This document shows positions 24,316 to 38,300 of a DNA stretch of 64,000 bases, piece by piece (positions within the stretch are counted from its first letter, which is position 1; each line of letters begins with the position of its first letter). Below the pieces are notes generated by a model. It was not told the DNA's origin, did no database searches, and saw only the letters and a program-made list of their open reading frames with translations. This DNA is from Azadirachta indica (lineage: Eukaryota > Streptophyta > Magnoliopsida > Sapindales > Meliaceae). A program made the translations under genes and the position numbers. Where the stretch lies: assembly GCA_022749755.1 (NCBI GenBank), contig CM040453.1, positions 13,153,368 through 13,217,367 of the forward strand, written 5' to 3'.

Positions 24316-25475
24316 TATGCTCTGTAGGTGTTTGTTAGAATGCTTGACTTAGAGAGTGAGCTGAAGAGTAACAGACGCGAGAAGCCACGAGCGGGTTTCT
24401 CTTTTAGGCACAGCGGCGGAGATTTAGGTGCAAACATTTAATTATTGTTAATTATTCTTACTTAATTATATTAAAAAATTAAGTCTTAATTATTACTTAA
24501 TTAAAATAATTTGAAAATTAAGAAGGTGAAAATGTTTAAATTCATAAAATTTGAATTTATTTGTAACATTTTTTTTAAAGACTAAGTAAGAATTATATTC
24601 AATAAAATAATGAATTGATAGTTAGTATCCAAAACCTTAACAGTTTTCAAAAGTTTATATTTGATTAAAGAGAGAAATTTATGTGAGAGTCCAAATAATA
24701 AATTTGATTAATTATATGAAAATGGGAATTAATTATTTGCATTTAAAATGAGTGGATTGTATTCCAACATATATTTTTTTTGGTATCACAAATATTTCAT
24801 TATCCTTTGTTGTTAAAAAACTATTAAACATTGTCTTGTAAATGAAGATATAAAAATTTTAATCGAAAAACATCCTTATTTTGGGAATCCAAGTTATTAT
24901 TTTTGTATACTTTTAAAACACAAATATTATCATGTTAACAAATAGATCCTTAGTTTTTATTAAATTTTTAATTGGAAAAAAGATACATATCACTTTAAGA
25001 CTTCGCTCAAAAGAATTTTTTAATTTTTATAGTTTCAAAAATATATTTGCAAACTCCTAGTTATTTATTGAATTCGTTATTTTGAATGAAGATGAGAAAA
25101 ATATAATACATTAATCTTAAAAATGATACATATGATATGGCATTATTTAAAAGGAATTTTTATTAAAATTTATATATAGAAAAATAATAAAAAAAACACT
25201 ACTCTAATTGCCAACGGTTGATATTGCTATGGAATCAAGTGCCGTTGGTATTATTAAATTTTTCTAGTTTTTATTTATGTAATGATAAAGTTATTTATTA
25301 TAACAAAAATATAAAAAAAAAATAAATTGTATAAATATCATATAAAGAAATTGTTTTATTTAAGTCTTTAATTTATATGTGCATTAAAAATTAATTTAAA
25401 AAATTATATAAAAATAGAAGCAATTGATTTTTAAGTATAGTTAATACATATGGGGGCAGGATAAACAGTATATTT

Positions 25476-25775
25476 ATTTTACACAAAATCTTACATCAAT
25501 TATAAATCATTGGATATAGGCACATCCAACGATTAAGATTGTAATCTCAATTATTCGATGTGGCAATATCCAATGGTTTACAATCTCAATTATTGTTTGA
25601 TCAACAGCCTTTTGTAAATCGTTGGATGTTAACACATCCAACAGTTGAGATTACATCTGACCATGTAATTAATGCATTCATAATTAATGTATATGTCAGA
25701 TGCAGTTTCAACCATTACATGTGCTAATATCCAACGGTTTACAATTGATATAAAATTTTATGTAAAAAAAAATGG
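25476..25775. mobile_element. Composite MITE-like element with four copies of one stem
   Basis: The ends are inverted copies: left ttttacacaaaatcttacat, right matching atgtaaaattttatgtaaaa-type on the opposite strand. Inside, the stem 'aatcattggat...cacatccaacgatt' recurs as a direct copy at about 25616-25653 and as inverted copies at about 25541-25580 and 25708-25741. This suggests nested or duplicated insertions of one small element. Confidence 0.6.
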
Positions 25776-25795
25776 CTGCTGATTTTGTCTATATT

Positions 25796-25827
<32 letters not shown>

Positions 25828-25840
25828 AAGCATTAAATGT

Positions 25841-26044
25841 TCTTTTTTTTACACAATTTTTTACATCAAATATAAATCGTTAGATTTAAACATATTTAAC
25901 AATTAAGATTGCATATGATATATGTATTAATTATTAATATATTAAGTATATATTAATTACATAATAAGATGTAATATCAACCGTTAAACGTGCTTAAATT
26001 TAACGGCTTAAATTTGACGTAAAAAATTGTGTAAAAAAAAGGGT
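25841..26044. mobile_element. MITE with long terminal inverted repeats
   Basis: The left end (ttttttttacacaatttttt) and the reverse complement of the right end (ttttttttacacaatttttt) are identical over 20 bases and stay alignable for roughly 65 bases inward (left catcaaatataaatcgttag, right cgtcaaatttaagccgttaa). The element could form an almost complete hairpin. 'cattaa' flanks both sides (25831-25836 and 26045-26050) as a possible target duplication. No coding capacity. The same terminal motif (ttttacac) is seen at 25476-25775 and 48672-48864. Confidence 0.7.
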
Positions 26045-29000
26045 CATTAATCGTACCCCATATATATATATATATACACATATATAGATAGAATTAGCAG
26101 CTTTATTTTTTACAAATTTTAGATTAAGGGTATGCGGATGGTTTAAATTGAATGAAATAAAAATATAATAAATATTTTATATTCATGTCTTTTAATTATC
26201 TACTTTTTCTTTTTCTTACCTAATAATTTATAAGATCTCTTTTTTTTTTTTTCTTTATTGCATCTTCTCTTTCTTCATTATTTCTTTTCATTTTAATTAT
26301 CAATTATAAATTGAAAAACTTAAAAATTCAAATAACTATTTTAAGTTTTATTTTAATTATCACTTACAAATTAAAAAAACTTAAAATTTAAATAAAAATT
26401 ATTCTAATTAATTAATTTATCTAAAAAACTTATGAATTTTAAAAAAAAAATTATATATAATATATAAATAAAAAAAATATATTATTTAATTAATGAGTTT
26501 TTTTAACTTATAGATGATAATTAAAATTAAAATATGATTGAAAAAATAGAAAATGTAACAAAGAAACACTAAAGTGGGAGAGAAATTAATAAATTAGAGG
26601 TAAGAAAGAAAAAAATATAACAAACTCTATTAAATAAGTTTGTAAAATTTTTTTATATTTGCTAGATATAATGTTGAGTCTACACATACTCTTAATTTAA
26701 GGCCTAACAATTGGTGTATAAATTTGTGTAAAAAAAGAGATTACTGATTCTATCTATATATATAGAGATATATATATATATGCATATATGTATTTATGTA
26801 TAACACTTATCTTTAAAAGATATATTAATTATTTTAAGAAAATTGAGGATTTTATTTTACAAAGGACAAATTATGTAGAGATGGCAAATCCCCAGCCCAG
26901 GTTGCAAAAATGAACTCCAAATGGGCTTTTGTATTGGGCCAGTCCATGCACAAACAATGTCCTATCGGCCGAGCTCGAATCCTTTTCAAAACATTTGAGT
27001 CTGGCGTGACCCATGAAGCTTGCAAGTTCATTAGATTTTTAAAAATTAAATACAAATATTGCGAGTTCAAAAGTTTAAATTCAAGATTTGAAGGAAATTT
27101 AACACAAGACTATAGCGGCACCACTTTTACTTGTTAAATAAAATATGTAAATTAAAATATTTAATTAAAATATATATTTTATTTATATTATTATAAAAAT
27201 TATACTTTAAGCGTAGTTCAAATAGTTTGAAATGCGTTTGACTCTCTCTAATAATAAGATGTAAGAGTTAGATATTTCTCATTTTCGTCTAAAATTAAAT
27301 GTATAATAATTTAATTTTGTAATAGTTTAATAATACTAAATTTAATATAAATTTCAAAAAAAATATTAAATTTATTGTCTTTAATACATATTTGAAATAT
27401 TTAACAAAAATTAACTTCTATAATTATTAGTTTTTTAATTTATTATTAAAACATGATCATCGATTGTTAATTTTTCATCAAATTTCGTAATAACAAAAAA
27501 ATTTATATCTTTTCAATAATAATAAATTAATTTTTTATACGTAAAATTACCGTTTCACATATCATCAAAATAATATAAAGAAAATAATATTTAAAATTTT
27601 CATAAAATAATTGATGGAAAAAAGTAATTGCCAATAATTATCAATTTGATTGAGATAATTCATATAAAAATTTACAGTTTATAATAATTTTATTAGAATA
27701 AAATATCAAATTTGATTGATACATTTACTTCAATTTTTTATTACCTTATATAAATAGAAAAATAAATAAATATAATAGTAAATTATCATATAATTTTTAA
27801 TAAAATTGACAAAAAGTTAGAGAAAATATTTTAAATCAATGTTAGAGTTTAATTTTTTTATTATTTTGCAGAAAAATATTTTATTTAGTAAATAGAAAAT
27901 GAAATATGAAAATAAAAATAAATTAATTCATTAATTATAAATTGATTATTATTTTTATATCAATTACTTATTTTTAGTTTATCAAAACTTGTTGTGGAAA
28001 ACAAAAACAATACAAATTATAATTTTTTAATATAGTCAATTAAGACATTCATAATTATTTTTAAAATTTCAATTGAATTAATTTTAGAAATTTTTAAATT
28101 CATTTTCTTAGTAAAAAATTTTCTAAACTAATAAAATTAATAATTTTTAATAATTAGAACAATAAGTTTTAATAAAATAAAAATAATAAATCGATGTCAA
28201 ATAAAATAATCAATTTGTAATTAATAAATAAATTTGTTGTAATATAATAAAATAAAATTAAGTGATTACCAAAACAAAAAAAATTTCAAAGAATTTCTTT
28301 TTTCAGATTTCATTTTTTATGGGGTCCAAAACCCATTTTATTTTCCCATAATTTGAACACAAATGAGTTAGAAGCGGGGAAACCCTACTCCAACCATCCG
28401 ACCAAAAATAAAATGATCTACTAACTTTTTTAGTGTCTACAGTAACATCGAAATATGCTTTGAATGTAGAAAATAAAGTGTTGGATGAACACAAATCAAG
28501 ATTATCACCGGAAGGTTAGATTGCTTGATATGCTTGAAAGATTGGAAAGATGCAAAAGATAGAATTCAAAACCAAAGTGATCAAATGGAAATGAATTTCA
28601 TGAGTGACGACGAAATTTAGTTTGTAGTTTTAGAATTTTAGAATTTTTATATTTTGTTATTTTAATGTAAAACAATACAATGGATGAAATACAAATGGTA
28701 AGAGTGCAAATGAAATGATAGATGGTTTCTAGGTGGGATTTACTGTAAATATAGTGACGTAAGTTTATTCATTTGCAGCCGTAAGTTTTCTTTCTTCCAC
28801 TTCACAGCTTGTTTTTTTACCTATAATTATAACTGACACATGTTCTGTGTTTGGTAAAAATTTAATTTCTGTTTCATAGAGATGACGAAGTTAAATTTAA
28901 GGGAACACTGATGTCTTAAAAATGGGGTTATGGAATTGTGGTTAGCATTTTGGTCTTTTTAATTTCAAGCACAAAAACAAATATCATCGGCTGGTTTACT

Positions 29001-29578
29001 TTTATGACAAAAACAATGCAAATGGAATGCAAGCATTTGGGTCGGACTTAGACTTTTTGGTCCAGTCGGGTTTGGGCACCATTTTGGGTTGGACTGTCAT
29101 TGTTTACGAGCCAATTCGACCTAAAATTATGTTTTTATTTATAAAAATATAAAATTTATTTATTTACTTTTTTTTAAATAATAACTAGAAAATTCAAGTT
29201 TGACATTAATGTAATTTCTTAACAAGAGAGAAAAAGAAAAAAAAAAAAAAAAACTGAGAGTTGAGGAGGGCTGCTTGTCAGTCTCTCATCCTCGGGCAGC
29301 TCTTCTCTTCCTTATCCTCTTAGTTTTATCACAGCAACAACGCCAATCAGTCGTAATCCTTTTCTTCCTCTTCCTCTCTCTCTCTCTCTCACTCTCACTC
29401 TCACTCTCTCTCCTTCCCCTCTTCTCTTTTACGCCTTCTTTCTCTCATTCATGGTTTCCCAAACTCCGAACACGTAGGAACTACTAATAAGGAAAGATAT
29501 TGTCTCCTTTTCCTGATCCATGTGGTGGCTGGTTTAAAAATTGGGACTAAAAAATTGTAAAAGCAGAACAAGTAGAAC

Positions 29579-32500
29579 ATGTCGTGTCTGCTGCCCCAGT
29601 TCAAGTGCCAACCATACATCTTTTCTATCCATTTCAGAACTCACCACGCTCACCATTACCATCACTATTCGCCCCATCTCTGTAAGTTTTTGAAGCTCAG
29701 AATTCAAATGGGTGTTTCTGAATGCATTCATTCAGAGTTGACTCTGATTTTAATACGAATTTGAATTGTTTTTTTATTTGGTTGGGTGCATTGTTAATGC
29801 TATTCCAATTGGTTTGTCGTTTTATGTTTATTTCACCAGGACACCATTGACAAGCGTTGTTCTGTTTTTGTGTATTTTGACTTCCATTCAATTACAGATG
29901 ACTTTATTTGAATCAGAACTGAAATGGGAATGCTTGCTTATCTCAATTAGAATTGGCTGTATTCTGAAAGAAATTTTAATCATGTTTAGAAGCTGTAGAG
30001 TTACCCTTGCCGTCGTTAAATGAACGAAGCGGGTTTTTGGTTTTGATTCCATTCGAGTAAATTGTCTAAAGCTTGGAAATTTCATCAGCCCAAAATTCAG
30101 TCCCTCTTTTCACATTTTAGTTTTGGCATTATGCCTCATTTCGTAGATGCCCTTTAATGATTGAAAGCTTGTGTGTTATTGGAGCTGATGCTCGCATCTT
30201 ATTTCATCTTGCGACCATCTAGGTTGAAGATGACCTGGAGGGTGGTCATAGTAGTGCTCATTTGATAGCATAATCCTCCTGAAATTACTCACATCAAGGA
30301 TCAAAGTTGTGGAAGGAAAAATTGACTGAGATTTATTGTTTATTTTGTTTATGTAGATTTATGATCTTACAGATTTTGTTATCGAATTCTGCAGCAAAAA
30401 ATAGAGAGCCTTTCTGTTTCCGTGCACATTGTGTTTTATCCACTACAACAGCATCAACAGCAACAACAGTGCTTGATGTGGAGAAGCTCAGATTACCTTC
30501 TTTAGAAGCTCATTCAATTGCTGCAAACAGACCATGGACATATATAGGAGCAGTTGGTCCACCCACAGAGGTGAAGCTTGTTCCATCCGTTAGTAAACTT
30601 ACGTCAATCTTTTGTTTTATGTGGTGGTTATGCTAGAAACCAATCTTTTTTCTCATTTGTTGTGTTTTTGACAGAGAGTTTTGTCATTTATCAGAGATGG
30701 TCTGATTATAAATTCTTACGAATAATTTACAATTATAATCTGTACGAGTAAGCATTGACACTGAACTCTTTCTTCTTGTTATTGTTGTTGTGAACAAATA
30801 AACAAAAAAAAAAATGCTGTAGCATCCTCTTGCTGAATAGATTATCATCTTATATATTTTTGGGGTCTCTTTTGTCACTGGAATCAAGGATCTTTTCGTT
30901 TAAAGTGCATAGACTGTTACAGAAGCATACGTATAGATGATGATACCTTAAGATACTCCTTCTGGGTTGATTTATTTCTTCTGTGGACATCTGGTCCACT
31001 CTTGAACTTTCAATCTTTTTGATTAATACATTTTTCTGTTTCCTATAATATAAAAGAAATTTCCTATTTTATCCTGTAATCTAAAGTAAAAAGCATTGTC
31101 TTGAAGTGAACAACCACTTGATTCTGAAAAGGCACTGCAGGTATTTGATGCATTCTATAAGTTTTGTTGATATTATGTATATAAGCTTACAATTTCTATC
31201 ATCTTTGATACCAACGCAGGAGAACTTTGGGGCCAGTTTAGCTACAGAAACACTTACAAGTGATGAGGCGGTAATTGCTGCAGCTGCTGCTGAAGCAGTT
31301 GCTCTTGCAAGAGCTGCTGTCAAGGTTGCCAAGGATGCAGTCTTCATGGTTACCAATCACAACTCTACAAAACCAAAGAGCAAACCTGCTACCTCATCTG
31401 CAGCTGATACTCACCCCTCCAAGTGGGCTCAACTTACAGAAAAAGAACGAGCTAGTATAATAGGAGATTCTATGACAGTTGAAGCGAGACCAGAAGAAGA
31501 ATATACAGGTAAACAATCCTCAAAAGAATCTGCTGATTTGGAGCCAACACATGAAGAACTCAAACTTCTGGAGGAAGAGCTTTCCGAAAGTATAGCTGTG
31601 AGATCGAATCGCCAAACTGAAAGAAAAGCCAGAAGAACAAGGGCAGCTGAGAAGGCAGCAGCCAATGTTGTGTCAGTGAGGTCAGGTTCTACTAGCAGGA
31701 AAAAGCGTGCATCTGTACAAGAGGTAGACTACTCTGATCCATTGCGGTACTTAAGAGGAACTACTAGCACTTCCAGGCTTCTCACTGCTACTGAAGAATT
31801 GCAGTTGTCAGCAGGAATACAGGTGTGACATGCATATCAAATATTCTGACATTTCTAAAGGAAACCAATCCTTTGGAATTACTAATTCTGTTCTGCAGCA
31901 GTGGTTATTTTCCTTATTTTGATAAATATCCATCAAGATGAAAGCCATAAGATATAACAAATACCTTCCCTGAGGCTTTTGAAAATATAGCTGGCTATCC
32001 TGAGATTTCTTCAGTATGCCTAAACATAACCGATTGCTTCAAGGCTTTAGAGTCGATCGCATCTGAGATAGATACTAGCTGAAGTTAGGTAAATAAAGAT
32101 GAAAAGATCCCATGATGTGTCTGGATCTTTATGGATATGTCAATAGGAATTGGATTACTAAAAGAGTAGGTGTGCAATATACAATCTAGCTTGGTCTGAA
32201 ATTACCAGTTTGTTATATTTTTACTTGAGAACTTGTAACTAATAGCATTTGAGTCAAAACATATTGTTGAATTTCCAATAAACTAGGTTGCCTAGATAGA
32301 AGGCTATTAATGGAAAACTTGTAATTTCTACATGGCTTGTTGTTTGAGTAATCATTTGGCAACTTCAAGTTCAAGTTTGATTAAGATTTGAGGTAAACAA
32401 GAAGCTTGCTTGTTGTAGTTGTCTTCCATCTTTACTAAGAGAGGCAAAGAAACAAACAGAATGATTGTTTTGGGATCTTGCAAGTAAATTTTTTATGTAT

Positions 32501-33865
32501 GTCTTTTTTCCTGTAACATTACAGTGAATTTCTGATGTGCCCGCTGTAATTGATTGATTCAGGATTTATTGAAAATGGAAAGGCTCCATGAAGTGCTTTC
32601 AGAGCGATGCGGAGGTCCTCCAACCTTTGCCCAATGGGCTGCTGCAGCTGGAGTTGATCAGAAAGAACTAAGGAGGCGCTTGAACTATGGTGTTCTTTGC
32701 AAAGACAAAATGATAAAAAGCAACATACGGCTTGTTATTTCAATAGCAAAGAATTATCAGGGAGCTGGTTTGAATCTCCAAGATCTTGTTCAGGTTTATA
32801 CTTCTCTTCTATGGAGCAAAATAAATTGAGTTTATTTTCCTATATCAACAAGGGTTTTTTAGGTTAATTTTTTTTAAAAGGAATATTACTATATCAACAA
32901 GGGTTTTTTTGGTTAATTATTTTTAAAAGAATGGATAAGAATAATTTCTTAGTTTTGAACGCTTGCAACATCTGAATGTTGCTCATTAACTTGCAGGAAG
33001 GATGCCGAGGCCTTGTTAGAGGTGCAGAAAAATTTGACGCTTCTAAAGGTTTCAAGTTCTCAACCTATGCTCATTGGTGGATCAAACAGGCAGTTCGAAA
33101 GTCGCTTTCAGACCAATCCAGGACAATCCGATTACCAGTAAGTTTTACTATGATGTTCTAGGTTTTTGTTCTTTGACTCAAGTTCTTTTTAATCATCTTT
33201 TTATATTCTTATTGACCAGCACATTAGTGATACTAAATGCTTCATGTTTCATTTTCGTAATGGTTTCTGGGTTTCCAGTTTCACATGGTAGAGGCAACTT
33301 ATAGAGTGAAGGAAGCTAGAAAACAGTTGTATAGCGAGAATGGAAGACATCCTGATAATGAAGAAGTTGCAGAGGCAACAGGGCTCTCAATGAAGAGGCT
33401 TCAGGCTGTATTGCTCACACCTAAAGCTCCAAGATCTCTTGACCAGAAGATTGGAATTAACCAGAACCTTAAACCTTCGGTCCGTTCTAGTCTCATTCCG
33501 ATTCACCCTTGGTGTGGCAATTTCTTTAGTAACCATAACACTCCTCTAATTTTATCTGTTTTGCTGATGGGTTTATGCCATTCTACCAGGAAGTAATTGC
33601 AGATCCAGAATCAGAAACAGCAGAAGATCTGCTGATAAAGAGATTTATGAAGGAGGACCTAGAGAAGGTGTTGGACATGCTCAATCCAAGGGAAAAACAG
33701 GTTGTACGATGGAGGTTTGGGCTGGATGACGGAAGGATGAAAACATTGCAAGAGATTGGAGAGTTGATGGGTGTAAGCAGAGAGAGAATTCGACAGATTG
33801 AGTCATGTGCATTCAGAAAGCTAAAGAACAAGAAGAGAACAAAACATTTGCAGCAGTATATCTGA
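29579..33865 (+). CDS. SIG2: Plastid RNA polymerase sigma factor SIG2
   Basis: Seven exons: 29579-29681, 30395-30570, 31220-31822, 32563-32793, 32997-33137, 33279-33479 and 33590-33865, giving 576 residues. The start [20 protein letters not shown] and the body match the SIG2 subfamily as I recall it. It directs the plastid-encoded RNA polymerase, in Arabidopsis mainly to some plastid tRNA genes and psaJ. Parts visible: plastid transit region; Ala-rich [20 protein letters not shown] block; basic linker; DPLRYLR; regions 2.1-2.4 ([38 protein letters not shown]); region 3; region 4.2 helix-turn-helix [19 protein letters not shown]. The exon 2 donor (ACAGAG|GTGAAG) was chosen because it keeps the family length; a later donor at about 30588 is an alternative. 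Nuclear-encoded. Confidence 0.95.
32840..32930. repeat. Tandem duplication of about 42 bp in a SIG2 intron
   Basis: 'ctatatcaacaagggttttt' followed by ggttaatt and a T/A run occurs at about 32840-32880 and again at 32890-32930 in intron 4. Confidence 0.8.
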
Positions 33866-35367
33866 TAGCCCCTTAAGGTCCAAGATTAAGTTTCTAATGA
33901 GTTAGCTAAGCTACCTTGAGGATCAAGAAGGCTTGTCTTGCTATTCATCTACAACTCATTCCTTCTTTCTTTCTTTTTTCTTCTCTCTAGCCACGAAGAT
34001 GTACCAAAGTTGAATACTGGAGAATGGTTGTGAATAGAAACAGAAAAAAATTTTGAATTAACATCCTTTCATTCTTTGATGTACCAGAGATGAACTACTT
34101 AGAAGACACTAACCACAGAAGATGATTCAACTTGTCTCTAATGACTTGTTTGATTTGCTTATTGAAATTGAAATTGAAATTGGTGGTTCATTTCCAAATA
34201 TATTGATTGTCCTGTCAATTTCTTTAATCTCTTCTTAATTCAACTCTTGAATTTTCAACTAGTTTTTGGTGGCTTTTAATCATTTTCTTCTCTTGGCTGG
34301 ACCAAAAGTAACTGCTTGCAAACACACAAATGAGTTCAATTTTCCAGAAGGAAATGCAATTTGTTTCTGAGAAAAAAAATATTCCGGCTTAAGGATTTAT
34401 GTAACTCTATCATGAACTTGTGAGAGCCAAATAATGACGTTAAAGTGTCAGACGGGAAGAGTATATTTAATAAAATTTTATGTCTATATATTTAAATTAG
34501 TTTTAATTATTGTAGAAAAAAATTAATAGGCTTATAATTTAATTAATTGTTCTTATTAATATTGTCTGTTTGAAATTTTCTTAACAGTGATATTAAAATA
34601 TGAGAAATGATGGAAAACAATTTTAATAGAATATATAAAATTTATGGTTATATAATATCTTGTATTCATTTCATATTTAATGTAGCTTTTGATAAATTGT
34701 CAGTATAATCCACTTTAAGAAATGGACTTGTAAGAATAGGAGAGTGCTATATTCATTAAAATTTATATTGTTTTTGAAAACTAAAAATTCTCTTATGTAT
34801 TTTTTTAATTTTTATGTATAAATTATAATTTATTTTTTAAAAAATAATAATTTTTTTTTGTTGGGGAGAATATCAAAATTGAAAATATTTTTTAATGTAA
34901 TAATGCAGAACGAACAAATCCATGAATTTCCCACCGAAAAATCAAAAAGAAGAGCATGATTTGGAGGGAAATTATGGCGGGATTCACAAATCAAGGCTCA
35001 TGTCCAAACAGAATTATATAAAAATAAAAAATAAAAAAAATAAAACTAGTTTTAAGACGAATATAAATTCTCTGCCTCAATCGGATTCGGGTCAAATTCT
35101 GACCCGGCAACGATTATCTTCTCCTTTTTTCTTTTAGTGCCTATTTGTTAATTTAGCTAAGAACCTGAAGAGACTGAAACCACCAAACGAAACCGAGCGA
35201 GCGTAGCAGTAGCTGTCAGGGGCTTCACATTTGGCGTGGGTGGGGCTCCGCTTCAACTTGCCACCAACTCAGTGACTCGGTACGTAACTCACCGAATACT
35301 CAGACGCAGAAGAACCGGTTAAGCATTCCAAAGTTTGTTCTTTTTGGAAAATAAAAAAGAAAAAGAA
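33866..35367. other. SIG2 3' region and LHP1 upstream region
   Basis: The left part is the SIG2 3' end, including a gaaattgaaattgaaattgg repeat near 34164. From about 34440 the DNA is very AT-rich. From 35100 to 35367 it becomes more GC-rich (ctcagtgactcggtacg) and probably contains the LHP1 promoter and leader. No gene seen. Confidence 0.55.
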
Positions 35368-38300
35368 ATGAAAGTGAAGGGAGGAGGTAAGAGGAAGGTG
35401 CTAAACGACGCCGTTGTGGCGAATGACGAGAATGAAAATCAGGAGAATAGCGCGTATCAATCAATTGATGTAACCGACGAGCATCGAGAAAATCGGGAGC
35501 AAGAAAAGGAGAAGGAAAACGAGGACGGGGAGAATAATGAAGAGGAGAACGAAGAGGAGGAGGAGGAAGATGAAGACGAAGAGGCACCACAGGACGATAT
35601 TCACGAAGACCGGCCGAAGCTCGACGAGGGGTTCTTCGAAATCGAAGCCATTCGCCGTAGAAGGATTCGCAAGGTCACTTTTTTCGCTCTTTTTCCTCTT
35701 AGTTTTTCTCTGGAGCCAAACAGGGTTCCAGAAAGAAATGTTGGATTAAGAATGAATGGGGGGTTTTCAAATTTCTTTAATTTTTTTATTCGGTCCTAAT
35801 TAAATTAATTATGTGTTTTCTGTTGCGGACAACAACAGGGTCAGCTTCAGTATCTCATCAAATGGTGAGTTGCCTTATTCTTAAAATTTTTTTGTTGATT
35901 CTTGAAATGTAAAATTTTGTTCTTTTGGTGTTGATTCTTCCCTAAGCTGAAAAATGGCAAGATTTTGAATGTAATTTGTTTTTATTGAAGGCGTGGGTGG
36001 CCCGAAACGGCTAACACCTGGGAACCTTTGGAGAATCTTCAGTCATGTTCAGATGTTATAGATGCATTTGAGGAGAGGTAGATTCTCTTTTTTGTTATTT
36101 GTTCAAGCTCTGTTTGGTTGCTGGGAAAAAGAGAGCTGTGTTTCTCATTTTATTAGTTCTCTGAACCTAACAAGTCCTTGATCATGAGTCTTACATTCGT
36201 AACTTTTCCTCAGAAGATAGACAACAGAAATGAATGCCAAACTTTAATATTAGTTGTGTTTCTCCTATTTGAATATGCATACCTTTATCTTTTTGACCCA
36301 AAAACAATAAATTTCTATATTTTCTATTGATTTATTTCATGGGGAAAAGAAATCTCTCATTAAAGTACACATCTGACTGAGTTTAATCAAGTACACTGGT
36401 CTTCTTGGAAACTAAGAGATGGAAGAGATGAACATAAAAACCTTAAAGGTGAACATTCTTATGTTTCCTCAAGTTTCTTGGCAACCAAATAAAGGTGTAG
36501 AGTGTCAACCATTTCTTAGAGTTTTCTTTTTCAAAGTTTCTTGCTTCAATTTTTTTTCTTTGTCTTCTGGTTTTGAAGCCTGCGTTCGGGTAAATCTTCA
36601 AGGAAGCGCAAACGCAAGGGTGGGGGTTCTAATAGCCTGTCAAAGAAGAAACAGCCTCGTTTATCTGCATATAATGTAACTGGTGTTGTTGGTCAATCTT
36701 TTCCAGCTGATCCTCTCATTAACACGAGCCTTATTGATCTTCCTGCCTCTATGCAATCTATCGGCTTAGGTCATGAAGGAGAGAATAATGGAAATGTCAA
36801 TAATGTCAAAACAGCCAAGCATACTAAAGAGAATAGGCTTGCAAATGGTTCAAAGCAGATTGATGGAAGGAACGAGGAACTTGAGTATGATCCAAAGCTT
36901 AGTGAGCTGAAAGGAATGATATCTACCAATGAGGTCAATGCAGATAAGCTTGCATTTCATTTCCAAGAACCCAGGGTTTCAGATGGCAATGGTCTTACAC
37001 ATGGACTTTCCAAGGTTGATCAAGTGGAACATGTTCATAGTGATCGACGCACTGGAGCTAGGAGAAGGAAGTCTGGTTCTGTGAAGAGGTTTAAGCAAGA
37101 TTTTGCAGCCTCTAAGCAGGTTGTTACCCAAGACTCAACACCAAGCATTGCTGTTGGTTGTGATGGTACAGATGAACAACTTGGAATAGGAAATTCAAAT
37201 CACAAGAGTAAGATTGAAGGTTCCAGAAATGCATCAACTATTGTCAAAATCCTTAAGCCAATAGACTTCACAGCTTCTGTATCAGATGAAGTGCAGGATG
37301 TGGTGGTGACCTTTATGGCGGTCAGGTTTGTCATCAGACTCCAAATTCCTAGTCTTTTGTGTGTTTAAAATAGCTTTCCTTTTTGGCATATGTTTTTGAT
37401 ATAAAGTTGTTGGGTTAATATTAACCAAAAAATGTTATTAGTCGTCAAGTGTTTTCTGTGAGTGCTTTAGCCAGAAAGCACTGCCAATTGTTGATGCTGA
37501 ATTCCCTGTCATTTGTTTGTTAAATTTCATAACTTTGCTCAATACTCATTTTGATCCCCTTGTTTCCCTTTTAGTGGCTGAGAAAGAAGGTGTGGAGGTA
37601 CTTTTGGTAGAAAGGAGTCAGTGATGAGTTTTGAAGAGTATCTAGTTGATCATGAGGAAGTAGGTTATCTTACTTTGGTGGGTTGTTTGGGTGAGAGGAG
37701 TTTTCAGACTTTTTAATAGAGTTCTGCTGGTTAGTGATTGCAGGTAATTGGTGCTGGAAGGATAATTTGCGTGAGGCATATATGGGGCAAGAAGTTTTAT
37801 CTGATTGGCTTCCTATTTCCAGTGTGACAAAATGGCAAGCTTGGCTAGCTATATGCAGTTTTGATTGGTGGCACTAACTGGTCAAATCCATTATTTATTT
37901 AAGCCATACAAGATTGGAAGCTAGTTGGTTGCTCTTGTTAATTGTCTTTTGAAAGCTGTTGGTGATTATGAAGAGAACTTACGTTAGTGTGTATATTGTG
38001 GTTAAATTTATTCTTGCAATCCTAGGTGTGGTCATGACGTATATGTGGCAAAATGATGGGGTCTGGTAGGCAAAATGAAAGGTTATGTTATGTTGCAAGT
38101 AGGAGATGGTTGACGGGTACTTGAAGGTTTGATACTTGAAGGGTGCTAAAATCTTGTATATTATGAAACTTTGTTGAGAGAGAAGACCGACAGAGGTTTC
38201 AAAAGAGTAATATTTGGTCTATTTGGTTGATTTTTCTCAAAAATAGAGTGAGCATGTTCATACATCCTCTTGAGAATATGATGTACAGTTTATTTCCTTA

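Larger units (their letters stand above)
24316..29578. other. AT-rich intergenic region with MITE cluster
   Basis: About 5.3 kb without a gene. It carries at least two MITE-like inverted repeats (25476-25775 and 25841-26044), (GA)n at 25810-25827 and (TA)n tracts. Two small islands of 'gggcc/gggttgg' character at about 26885-27025 and 29040-29110 may be old transposon fragments I cannot classify. A CT-rich leader (tctctctctctctc) at about 29371-29412 belongs to the SIG2 5' region. Open frames at 26910-27137, 28303-28494 and 29275-29487 have no recognisable motif. Confidence 0.6.

Noticed and set aside
26910..27137. 75-codon frame in a less AT-rich island
   Set aside because: Both strands are open, there is no recognisable motif and no splice partner; more likely an old repeat fragment.
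29275..29487. Frame upstream of SIG2
   Set aside because: Encoded by the CT-rich leader (Ser/Leu runs) and does not connect to the SIG2 start.
30571..30600. Alternative longer SIG2 exon 2 using a donor near GTTAGTAAAC
   Set aside because: It would add six residues absent from the family length I recall; kept only as an alternative.
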